Below, one piece after another: positions 1 through 6,141 of a DNA stretch of 16,888 bases. Position numbers and translations under genes: made by a program. The notes under the pieces are model-generated. The model had not been told where the DNA came from, ran no database searches, and saw only the letters and a program-made list of their open reading frames with translations. Numbering within the stretch: the first letter of the stretch is position 1; the number at the start of each line of letters is the position of its first letter. Source of the DNA: JBIIUJ01 sp044340025. GTDB lineage: Bacteria; Pseudomonadota; Alphaproteobacteria; Caulobacterales; Aquidulcibacteraceae. The stretch covers positions 1 to 16,888 of the forward strand of contig JBIIUJ010000044.1 in NCBI GenBank assembly GCA_044340025.1, written 5' to 3'.

Positions 1-60
1 CTGTTCGAGCCCAACGAGTGCCGAAACTACTTCACCAGTTGTGGGTACGATGCAGACTGA
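1..60 (+). CDS. IS630-family transposase, C-terminal end (partial)
   Basis: The window opens inside this reading frame. Only the last 19 residues and the TGA stop (58-60) are present. The tail reads NECRNYFTSCGYDAD, which matches the usual ending of IS630-type DDE transposases, where an Asn-Tyr-Phe and a Gly-Tyr lie just before the C-terminus. An IS630-like terminal sequence ending in CTAG follows 3 to 15 bases later, which supports the call. The catalytic domain lies outside the window, so it cannot be said whether the element is intact. Short match, so moderate confidence. Confidence 0.6.
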   Translation: MFEPNECRNYFTSCGYDAD

Positions 61-61
61 A

Positions 62-76
62 CGCAAACCGCTCTAG
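62..76 (+). mobile_element. Terminus of the IS630-like element
   Basis: The bases cgcaaaccgctctag follow the transposase stop. Read on the other strand they are ctagagcggtttgcg, the form of end seen in alphaproteobacterial IS630 relatives that insert at TA within CTAG. The element therefore probably ends at 73-76, and the TA at 74-75 would be the target duplication. The same 12 bases ctagagcggttt occur again at 12611. Element identity is inferred from memory of the family, not from an alignment. Confidence 0.45.
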
Positions 77-111
77 TGACAGTGGTGTCCTGCGACGCCT
101 ATGACGGCGCT

Positions 112-1248
112 ATGCACCTGACGGCAAAGATGTTCAGCGCCTCGATCGGTCGGCTTTTTTTGGCCATCCCAATCACCCTGTGCGTGTCGATGCAGCTGAT
201 TGCGCCAGCGTTTGCGCAAGTCATTAGTCGAGCCGCGTTGCAGGCAGAGGTTGCGTCCGACCCGCGGCCCATGGCCCTGTTCGTGACGGGCAAGGGGGTG
301 GCTTCGCCGTTCGCCGTGTCGATAGCCGGGAAGGACGGCGTGGCTGCCACTCCAGCCCTTGGACCCGACACGCCAGTGCGTGTTGCCAGCAATACGAAGA
401 CGTTCGTGGCTGCGACAGTCTTGCGGCTCTGGGAACAGGGTCGCATCGATCTCGACGCTGCGATCGGGCCGCTCATGTCGCCAAGACTGGACGAGCTGAT
501 GCGGAGCGGCGGCTATGACACCGCCCGGATTACGTTGCGGCACCTGCTCAGTCACAGTGCCGGGATCTATGATCATGCCCAGGACGAGCGTTATCTGACA
601 TTGGTGCTCTCGCAGCCGGCCAAGCGCTGGACCCGTGAGGACCAGGTTCGCCTGGCGGTGACGTGGGGCAAGCCGCTGGGTCCGCCTGGCACGGTTTTCC
701 ACTATTCCGACACGGGCTACATCCTTGTTGGCGACATCATCGAGCGGATCACAGGCCAGTCTCTGGGCAAGGCGGTGCGCACGCAACTGCAACTGGATCG
801 CCTGAACTTGCAGTCGACCTGGTGGGAGGTATTGGAGGACAAGCCCCGCCGTGCGCCGTGGCGCGCTCGCCAGTTCATCGGTGATGCGGAGGTCACGGAC
901 CTTGACGCCAGTGTCGACCTGCATGGCGGAGGTGGCCTCGTGATGTCTGCCAAGGATCTCGCGATACTGACGGCAGCGCTGTTCGAGGGGCGCCTGTTCG
1001 AGCGCCCCGGGACCTTGCAGGAGATGTTGTGGCAGGGTCCGCGTAAGGGCGCTGACGGCTATCGCCTTGGCGTCTTCGTCGGGCGGGCAAACGGCCGCGA
1101 TTACTATTGGCACAGCGGCTATTGGGGCACCGTCGCCTATTACGTGCCTGACACCGGGATTGCGGTCGCCGGCGTCACCAACAACCAGGACGCCTATCGT
1201 AGGCTGGTGAATGCTGTGCAAAAGGCGGCAGGTGTTGCTGCACCTTGA
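112..1248 (+). CDS. Exported serine hydrolase, class C beta-lactamase fold (S12 family)
   Basis: Penicillin-binding-protein/beta-lactamase family hydrolase, 378 residues from the ATG at 112. The frame is open from a GTG at 76, but that codon is part of the IS630 end, so 112 (or the ATG at 130) is preferred. A signal peptide ends at AFA-Q about 36 residues in. Numbered from the ATG at 112, the motifs are: SxxK as SNTK at 93-96 (nucleophile Ser93 and Lys96), YSD at 198-200 in place of the classical YxN, and HSG at 334-336 in place of KTG. This combination is typical of esterase or D-Ala-D-Ala peptidase-like members rather than a proven antibiotic-degrading AmpC. It acts in the periplasm or membrane; substrate unknown. 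It lies between two IS remnants and looks less GC-rich than the genes to its right, so horizontal acquisition is plausible. No terminator is evident downstream. Confidence 0.85.
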   Translation: MHLTAKMFSASIGRLFLAIPITLCVSMQLIAPAFAQVISRAALQAEVASDPRPMALFVTGKGVASPFAVSIAGKDGVAATPALGPDTPVRVASNTKTFVAATVLRLWEQGRIDLDAAIGPLMSPRLDELMRSGGYDTARITLRHLLSHSAGIYDHAQDERYLTLVLSQPAKRWTREDQVRLAVTWGKPLGPPGTVFHYSDTGYILVGDIIERITGQSLGKAVRTQLQLDRLNLQSTWWEVLEDKPRRAPWRARQFIGDAEVTDLDASVDLHGGGGLVMSAKDLAILTAALFEGRLFERPGTLQEMLWQGPRKGADGYRLGVFVGRANGRDYYWHSGYWGTVAYYVPDTGIAVAGVTNNQDAYRRLVNAVQKAAGVAAP

Positions 1249-1348
1249 CTGACGCAGTTAGTTTGCGGCGGCAGAGTAGCTGCCGACGCTAACGAGCAGC
1301 CCGAAGAGTAGCTTTCCGGCGCAGGCTGGCTGCGCGCCAACGTCCGGG

Positions 1349-1497
1349 TGTTCTGACCCCCTTGAAGTGATCCATCCCTTATGTTGGTCCGAGGACCATT
1401 TTGGATGGGTGGAACGATGGCAAGGAAGCGCCACAAGCCCGAAGAGATCGTCGCCAAGTTGCGGCAGGTTGATGTCCTGACCGGTCAGGACCGTTAG
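1349..1497 (+). mobile_element. Left-end remnant of an IS3-family element
   Basis: The sequence tgttctgacccccttgaagt begins with the TG dinucleotide expected of IS3-family ends. About 68 bases later comes a short transposase orfA start with the characteristic MARKRHKPEEIV beginning. The matching right end (…gggtcagaaca) is not found in the following 290 bases and no orfB is present. This is therefore a truncated, immobile remnant. Confidence 0.7.
1417..1497 (+). pseudogene. Truncated IS3-family transposase orfA
   Basis: ATG at 1417, TAG at 1495-1497, 26 residues beginning MARKRHKPEEIVAKLRQVDV. This is the N-terminus of the IS3 OrfA helix-turn-helix protein, normally around 90-100 residues. 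The match is lost after LTGQ, where the DNA forms a perfect 18-bp palindrome (gtcctgaccggtcaggac, 1474-1491), and the frame stops two codons later. The helix-turn-helix and the whole orfB integrase are missing. A GGAA purine run at 1411-1414 just before the ATG is the remnant of its ribosome binding site. Confidence 0.75.
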
Positions 1498-1787
1498 GCT
1501 GACTGGGTGTTGCCGGTCGCCAGTTCGCTATGGGTTGGCCCCGGTTGCCGAGGTGCTCCAAAAAACCACTCAGCTCGGCAGCCTTTTATCTAACTGAAAA
1601 GACTTGTGGTTTTTGGCTCCGCACCAAATCGCCACGGTGCGGAGGTCTGGAGACTATCCGGGCATTCGGAGAGAAAATCGGCCGTTTCCTGGCAAGCGCA
1701 GTGCGGAGCCGGTTCGGGGAAACCCTGTAATACAACGGGATTTTCTGACACCGCCCGGCCCACAGAGAGATTTGTGGCGAGGGGCGA
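1498..1787. other. Gene-poor stretch between IS3 remnant and tRNA-Ser
   Basis: I see no credible gene here. The longest frame on the plus strand (1530-1730, 66 codons) has no recognisable motif. The stretch carries an imperfect inverted repeat: ggtgctccaaaaaaccac at about 1552-1569 against gtggtttttggctccgcacc at 1606-1625. The element between the repeat and the tRNA 3' end is not recognised. The position next to the 3' end of a tRNA-Ser gene makes this a likely remnant of integrated DNA. Confidence 0.5.
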
Positions 1788-1877
1788 TGGCGGAGAGGGG
1801 GGGATTCGAACCCCCGATACAGTTGCCCGTATGCCGCATTTCGAGTGCGGTGCGATCGACCACTCCGCCACCTCTCC
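1788..1877 (-). tRNA. tRNA-Ser(CGA)
   Basis: On the minus strand the gene runs from GGAGAGG (1877-1871) to the pairing CCTCTCC (1798-1792), then discriminator G and an encoded CCA (1790-1788). The anticodon stem is CCGCA/TGCGG around the loop CTCGAAA, giving anticodon CGA, which reads UCG. The T arm is GGGGGTTCGAATCCCCC. The 90-nt length with a long variable arm fits a class II serine tRNA. Its 3' end faces the mobile-element remnants on the left. Confidence 0.95.
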
Positions 1878-1888
1878 GTGGGGCGCGG

Positions 1889-1917
1889 GACATAGCCGTG
1901 AACCGGGCTCGGTTCAA
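1889..1917 (-). promoter_or_regulatory. Probable promoter of tRNA-Ser
   Basis: Read on the minus strand: TTGAAC (1917-1912) as the -35 element, then GCTATGTC (1896-1889), which fits the alphaproteobacterial -10 consensus GCTANAWC at 7 of 8 positions. The tRNA begins 11 bases downstream. A perfect inverted repeat tgaaccg-ggct-cggttca (1899-1916) overlaps the spacer and could bind a regulator or be chance. No T run follows it, so it is not an intrinsic terminator. Confidence 0.45.
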
Positions 1918-1926
1918 GCGGGCGGT

Positions 1927-2331
1927 TCAGCGCTGATAGATGCTGTCGTCCCAGGCGCGCCCGCCCAGCCAGACGCCGGCGGCCGGGCGCACGGTTTCGG
2001 TCTCGATCTGGAAGTAGACGCCAGCAATCACATAGGGTTCGGCGCTCATCAGGGCCCAGGCGTCGCCGATGGAGGCCGCGCGCAGGATGAAGAGCGAGCC
2101 CGCCATCTCGCCCTTGGCGTCGAGGATCGGACCCGCCATGGCGTAGCGCGGGAAGTTCGCTTCCACATAGCGCACATGGGCCTGAAGATGCTCGACCCGC
2201 AGGCGCGCCCCGTCCGGTCCGTCATAGGCCCGGAAGACAAACACCGGCGGCTGCGGACCGATCGAGGGGATGGGTCCGGCGGCGGCGCCTGCCGCTGTGG
2301 CTGCCGCCAGAACCATGCCCGCTATGCTCAC
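1927..2331 (-). CDS. YciI-like family protein with hydrophobic N-terminus
   Basis: 134 residues from a GTG start at 2331. Residues about 30-117 look like a YciI/YCII domain: FVFRAYDGPDGARLR, then a conserved-type His at H52, the AGPILD turn at 66-71, GSLFILRA at 78-85 and the EPYVIAGVY segment at 98-106. The family has a dimeric ferredoxin-like fold. Some members have been suggested to be small-molecule lyases or dehalogenases, but most lack a known reaction. The GTG overlaps the stop of gcdH by 4 bases (GTGA), so it is probably translated by coupling in the same operon. The first 25 residues are alanine-rich and hydrophobic but carry no basic residue, so they are either a poor export signal or a sign that the real start lies further in (for example the ATG at M6). 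Confidence 0.75.
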   Translation of the reverse strand: MSIAGMVLAAATAAGAAAGPIPSIGPQPPVFVFRAYDGPDGARLRVEHLQAHVRYVEANFPRYAMAGPILDAKGEMAGSLFILRAASIGDAWALMSAEPYVIAGVYFQIETETVRPAAGVWLGGRAWDDSIYQR

Positions 2332-3521
2332 GAAAAGGCCTGCAGACCCGTCTGGGCCCGACCAAGGATCAAAGCGTGAATGTCGTGGGTGCCCTCATAG
2401 GTGTTCACGGTCTCGAGGTTCACCATGTGACGGATCACGTGATACTCATCGGAGATGCCGTTGCCGCCATGCATGTCGCGGGCGGTGCGCGCGACATCGA
2501 GCGCCTTGCCGCAATTGTTGCGCTTCATCAGGCTGATGGCTTCCGGCACATAGGCGTCCTGGTCGATCAGCCGGCCGAGCGCGAGCGCGCCCTGGAGGCC
2601 GAGCGCGATCTCGGTCTGCATGTCGGCGAGCTTTTTCTGGACCAGCTGGGTCGCCGCCAGCGGACGGCCGAACACGATCCGGTCGAGCGTATACTGGCGC
2701 GCCGCGTGCCAGCAGAATTCCGCTGCGCCCATGGCGCCCCAGGCGATGCCGTAGCGCGCCTTGTTGAGGCAGGAGAACGGCCCGCGCAGGCCGGTCACGT
2801 TGGGCAGGAGGTTTTCCTCCGGCACGAAGCACTCCTCCAGCGCGATCTCGCCGGTGATGGAGGCGCGCAGCGAGCCCTTGTTCTTGATCGTGGGGGTGGA
2901 AAAGCCCGCAAAGCCCCGCTCCACGATGAAGCCGCGGATCACGCCGTCGAGCTTGGCCCACACCACCGCCAGATCGCTGATCGGGGAATTGGTGATCCAC
3001 ATCTTCGCGCCATTGAGCACGAAGCCGCCGTCCACCCGGCGTGCGTTGGTGCGCATGGCGCCAGGATCCGAGCCGCCGTCGGATTCGGTCAGGCCAAAGC
3101 AGCCCACCCATTCCCCGGTTGCGAGCTTGGGCAGATACTTCATCCGCTGCTCTTCGGAGCCAAACGCATAGATCGGATACATGACCAGCGAGGATTGAAC
3201 GCTCATGGCGGAGCGATAGCCGCTATCGACGCGCTCCACTTCGCGCGCGATCAGGCCATAGGCGACGTGATTGACGCCCGCGCAGCCATAGGTCTCCGGG
3301 ATGGTTGAGCCGAGAAAGCCAAGCTCGCCCATTTCGGTCATGATCTCGCGATCAAACCGCTCCTCGCGCGCCGCCGTCAGAACGCGCGGCTGGAGCTTTT
3401 CCTGGCAATAGGCGCGCGCGGCCTCCATGATCATCCGCTCGTCTTCCGACAGGCTTGCGGTGAGCATCAGGGGATCGTCCCACTGGAAGGTGAGGGTGGG
3501 CTTGCCGCCTTCATAGGGCAT
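2328..3521 (-). CDS. gcdH: Glutaryl-CoA dehydrogenase
   Basis: 397 residues. The ATG at 3521 is preceded by a GGAG ribosome binding site (CGTGAAGGAGCCACCA), although the frame stays open far upstream. It is an FAD-dependent acyl-CoA dehydrogenase that oxidises and decarboxylates glutaryl-CoA to crotonyl-CoA in lysine, tryptophan and aromatic breakdown. Features that separate it from other acyl-CoA dehydrogenases are YRSAMSVQSSLVM at 102-114, with the Arg (R103) that contacts the substrate carboxylate; GLTESDGGSDPGAM at 143-156; KRNNCGKALD at 333-342; and YEGTHDIHALILGRA at 375-389, with catalytic base E376. Length and order match the family throughout. It is divergent from the dehydratase/lyase operon across 114 bases and coupled to the YciI-like gene downstream. 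No glutarate CoA-transferase lies beside it. Confidence 0.95.
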   Translation of the reverse strand: MPYEGGKPTLTFQWDDPLMLTASLSEDERMIMEAARAYCQEKLQPRVLTAAREERFDREIMTEMGELGFLGSTIPETYGCAGVNHVAYGLIAREVERVDSGYRSAMSVQSSLVMYPIYAFGSEEQRMKYLPKLATGEWVGCFGLTESDGGSDPGAMRTNARRVDGGFVLNGAKMWITNSPISDLAVVWAKLDGVIRGFIVERGFAGFSTPTIKNKGSLRASITGEIALEECFVPEENLLPNVTGLRGPFSCLNKARYGIAWGAMGAAEFCWHAARQYTLDRIVFGRPLAATQLVQKKLADMQTEIALGLQGALALGRLIDQDAYVPEAISLMKRNNCGKALDVARTARDMHGGNGISDEYHVIRHMVNLETVNTYEGTHDIHALILGRAQTGLQAFS

Positions 3522-3573
3522 TGGTGGCTCCTTCACGCGAATTCGCGGTGCGATACGGAGATAGCGCAAACCG

Positions 3574-3600
3574 TCGCAGGCGGCTATTGCGCGAACGCAA
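3574..3600. promoter_or_regulatory. Inverted repeats in the divergent gcdH / dehydratase promoter region
   Basis: The 114-base gap between the two divergent operons holds gcgcaa (3574-3579) facing ttgcgc (3587-3592), and ttgcg-cgaa-cgcaa (3587-3600), two inverted repeats sharing a half-site. This is the layout expected of a regulator binding both promoters. No regulator gene is nearby and I do not recognise the motif as that of a named family. Confidence 0.3.
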
Positions 3601-3635
3601 AGCGCGCCAAATTTGTCCGGACATTGAGCACGCCC

Positions 3636-4901
3636 ATGGCTGCAACCCTTTCCGAAAAAATCATTGCGCGCGCCGCAGGGCTGCCGAGCGTGAAGCCGGG
3701 CGACATCGCGGTGTGCAAGGTCGATCTGGCCATGGCCCACGACAGCTCCGGCCCGCGCCGCTGGAGTCCGCATCTGGAGAGCCTGGGCGTCGGCCTTTGG
3801 GACCCCGACAAGGTGGTGATCGTCTCCGATCACTATGTGCCGGCCGTGGACGCCGAGAGCGCGCGCATCCTGAAGCTGACGCGCGATTTCGTGCGCGATT
3901 ATGGCGTCAGGCATTTTTCCGACATGAAGGGCATCTGCCATGCGGTGATGCCGGAAATGGGCCTTCTGAAGCCGGGCATGTTCGCCGCTGGCGGCGACAG
4001 CCATAGCCCGCATGGCGGCGCGTTCGGCTGCTTCATCGCCGGCTATGGCGCTACCGACATGGTGGGCATCGTGGTGACGGGCGAGACCTGGCTGATCGTG
4101 CCGGAAACCATCCGCATCGAGATCGACGGCGCCTTCGGGCCGTGCGTCGCGGCCAAGGACGTCATGCTCGCGCTGGCCGCCCGGATCGGCATGGATAATG
4201 CGGGCTTCGTGACGGAGTTCGGCGGATCGGCCGTGCGCGCCATGCCGATGGCCGAGCGGATGGTGCTGACCAACATGAGCGCGGAACTCGGCGCCGACAC
4301 GGGCATTATCGAGCCCGATGACGAGACGCTCGCCCACATCCGCCGGCATGGCGGCGCGGTGGACGATGCAGCGCTCTCCTGGCGCAGCGATCCCGATACA
4401 CCCTATGCCCGGCGCGTCGCGCTTGATGCGTCGGCTCTTGCGCCAATGGTGGCTGCACCGCATTCGCCAGCCAATTCGGCAAGCGTGGATGCGCATGCCG
4501 GCGTCCGGATCGATCAGGCCTATATCGGGGCCTGCGTCGGCGCGAAGCTCGAAGACCTGCACATGGCCGCGCGCGTGCTGAAGGGGCGCACGGTGGCTGC
4601 GGGGCTGCGCCTTCTGGTGGCGCCCTCATCAGCAGAAACAACCCGGGCCGCCGCCGCCGACGGCACGCTGGAGATCCTGACAGAGGCCGGCGCCATCCTG
4701 CTGCCCTCGGGCTGCGGGGCCTGCGCCGGCATGGGAGCAGGGCTTCTGGCGGAGGGCGAGACCTGCATCTCCACCACCAACCGCAACTTCAAGGGCCGCA
4801 TGGGCGATCCGGGCAGCTTCGTCTATCTGGCAAGCCCCTATACCGTAGCGGCGAGCGCGGTGGCCGGCTGCATCGCGGACCCACGGGAGATGCTGTCATG
4901 A
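3636..4901 (+). CDS. Aconitase-superfamily dehydratase, large subunit (LeuC/DmdA-like)
   Basis: 421 residues from the ATG at 3636; a TTG at 3624 in the same frame is the alternative, and neither has a clear ribosome binding site. It is the catalytic large subunit of a two-subunit [4Fe-4S] hydro-lyase that adds or removes water on a 2-alkylmalate-type acid. The cluster cysteines are visible: C300 in IGACVG and C360/C363 in SGCGACAGMG. GDSHSPHGGAFG at 120-131 and TTNRNFKGRMGD at 380-391 are family signatures. The length matches the roughly 420-residue LeuC2/homoaconitase/dimethylmaleate hydratase group rather than the longer LeuC of leucine synthesis. The stop overlaps the small-subunit start (ATGA). 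The lyase two genes on points to a catabolic dehydratase such as 2,3-dimethylmaleate or citraconate hydratase; isopropylmalate isomerase cannot be excluded. Confidence 0.85.
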   Translation: MAATLSEKIIARAAGLPSVKPGDIAVCKVDLAMAHDSSGPRRWSPHLESLGVGLWDPDKVVIVSDHYVPAVDAESARILKLTRDFVRDYGVRHFSDMKGICHAVMPEMGLLKPGMFAAGGDSHSPHGGAFGCFIAGYGATDMVGIVVTGETWLIVPETIRIEIDGAFGPCVAAKDVMLALAARIGMDNAGFVTEFGGSAVRAMPMAERMVLTNMSAELGADTGIIEPDDETLAHIRRHGGAVDDAALSWRSDPDTPYARRVALDASALAPMVAAPHSPANSASVDAHAGVRIDQAYIGACVGAKLEDLHMAARVLKGRTVAAGLRLLVAPSSAETTRAAAADGTLEILTEAGAILLPSGCGACAGMGAGLLAEGETCISTTNRNFKGRMGDPGSFVYLASPYTVAASAVAGCIADPREMLS

Positions 4902-5386
4902 CCGGTCGCGCGTGGGTCTATGGACCCAACATCGACACCGACGTGCTGGCGCCGGGGTATCTGATGAAGCTCTCGCCAGAGGAGCTGGCCAAGCACTGTC
5001 TGGGTGCGATCGATCCGGACTTCGCGCGCGATGTCCGGCCTGGCGACTATGTGGTGGCGGGACCGAATTTCGGCATCGGCTCCTCGCGCGAGCAGGCAGC
5101 GGTCAGCCTCAAGCTTCTGGGCGTCGGGGCTGTTCTGGCGCCAAGTTTCGCCCGCATTTTCTATCGTAATGCGCTCAATCTGGGCTTGCCGGCGCTCTAT
5201 TTCCCGGACGCCGACAAGATCGCGAAGGGCGATGTTTTGCACGTTGATCCGGTTTCGGGGCGGGTGGAAAACGAGACGACCGGCGCGGTCCATGCCTGCA
5301 CGCCAATCCCGGCCCATCTGATGGCGATGGTGGAGGCCGGCGGCCTGATCGCCCATCTCAGGGCCCGAGCAGGATGGGCCGCGTGA
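4898..5386 (+). CDS. Aconitase-superfamily dehydratase, small subunit (LeuD/DmdB-like)
   Basis: 162 residues, the swivel-domain partner of the preceding large subunit. The N-terminal NIDTDVLAPGYLMK (11-24) is the substrate-loop region. GPNFGIGSSREQA at 55-67 is the family motif that binds the substrate carboxylate, and SFARIFYRNALNLGLP at 83-98 is the LeuD signature. The start overlaps the large-subunit stop by four bases (ATGA at 4898-4901), which keeps the two subunits in step. The loop GYLMK differs from the YLRT-type loop usual for isopropylmalate, which is consistent with another substrate, but this is inference. The TGA stop shares its A with the ATG of the next gene. Confidence 0.85.
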   Translation: MTGRAWVYGPNIDTDVLAPGYLMKLSPEELAKHCLGAIDPDFARDVRPGDYVVAGPNFGIGSSREQAAVSLKLLGVGAVLAPSFARIFYRNALNLGLPALYFPDADKIAKGDVLHVDPVSGRVENETTGAVHACTPIPAHLMAMVEAGGLIAHLRARAGWAA

Positions 5387-6141
5387 TGAAGGCAGGTGCG
5401 CGCGTCCTTGGCGCCGGCCTGACGGGGCTGGTGCTTTCAGCCTGCGGTCAGACCGCGCCGCCGCCGGAGGCTGCTCCTGCGGCCAGCGCTGCGCCGCCGG
5501 CGATCGAGCAGGTCTGGTTCCTCTGTGACGCCGGGCCGGCGGCAGGCCTGTTACTGGCGACGCGCGTGGGGGAGGCGGTTGCGCTCTCCCGCCGCGAGCC
5601 GGGGCAAGACGGGTTCGGCGCAGCCCGGATGCTGACGGCTGCGCCCCACAGCGCGCCGGCGGGGCAGGCGAGCACGACAAGCCTTCACGAGAAGGGCGCC
5701 AAAGTCGGATCGGTGGAGACGCTGAGCGCGCCCGCGCTGCTGACCGGGCTTGCCGGCGCGGTGGCCACCCGCGTGACGCTCGATGGCCGGAGCCATGCCT
5801 GCGCCGGCGGGGTCGACACCCTGGCCGTGGCCGTATCCGATCAAGCGCGGTGGCGCGCCTTTGAAGACCCTGCCGCCGGGATCGTTCTGGAGCAGCGCCC
5901 GATCGGCGCGGACGCCCCTGTCTTGCGGCTGGAACAGGGCGTCCGCGAAGGCGGCAAGGACAGCCTGACCCTGCTGTTTGGCCCCGAGGACGCCCGCACC
6001 GTGCTCTATGCGCCGTTTGCGGGCCCCGGGCTTGTGCGGCGCTGGCGCGGCGGCGCGCTGAGCGAGGAAATTGGCCTGCAGGCGCTTGCGCTCGCCCCGC
6101 CGCGAGCGCTGGGCGCGCAGACCGTGGAGACACGACAATGA
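5386..6141 (+). CDS. Uncharacterised lipoprotein inside the dehydratase/lyase operon
   Basis: 251 residues from the ATG at 5386, which overlaps the previous stop as TGATG. An in-frame ATG at 5374 would add four residues. The N-terminus is a lipoprotein signal: basic residues K2 and R6, a hydrophobic run, and the lipobox LSAC with the lipidated Cys at 20. An Ala/Pro-rich linker follows to about residue 43. The rest has no transmembrane segment and no motif I recognise, and contains two more cysteines (in WFLCDAG and SHACAGG) that could pair in the periplasm. Residue +2 after the Cys is Gly-Gln, with no Asp, so outer-membrane sorting is likely. Its stop overlaps the lyase start (ATGA), so it is made with cytoplasmic catabolic enzymes, which is unusual. 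Function unknown; a role in substrate capture or sensing is a guess. Confidence 0.8.
   Translation: MKAGARVLGAGLTGLVLSACGQTAPPPEAAPAASAAPPAIEQVWFLCDAGPAAGLLLATRVGEAVALSRREPGQDGFGAARMLTAAPHSAPAGQASTTSLHEKGAKVGSVETLSAPALLTGLAGAVATRVTLDGRSHACAGGVDTLAVAVSDQARWRAFEDPAAGIVLEQRPIGADAPVLRLEQGVREGGKDSLTLLFGPEDARTVLYAPFAGPGLVRRWRGGALSEEIGLQALALAPPRALGAQTVETRQ

Noticed and set aside
73..1221. 382-codon frame on the minus strand opposite the serine hydrolase
   Set aside because: No family motifs; the plus-strand frame has a signal peptide and catalytic motifs. A typical high-GC antisense shadow.
2376..3308. 310-codon plus-strand frame opposite gcdH
   Set aside because: gcdH on the minus strand is near-unmistakable; the opposite frame shows no recognisable protein.
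3522..4562. N-terminal extension of the gcdH frame to 744 residues
   Set aside because: The extra 347 residues run antisense to the dehydratase large subunit. The ATG at 3521 has a good ribosome binding site and the normal family N-terminus.
4838..6133. 431-codon minus-strand frame over the small subunit and lipoprotein
   Set aside because: Low-complexity Arg/Pro/Ala translation with no motif; the plus-strand genes here overlap neatly and carry clear signatures.
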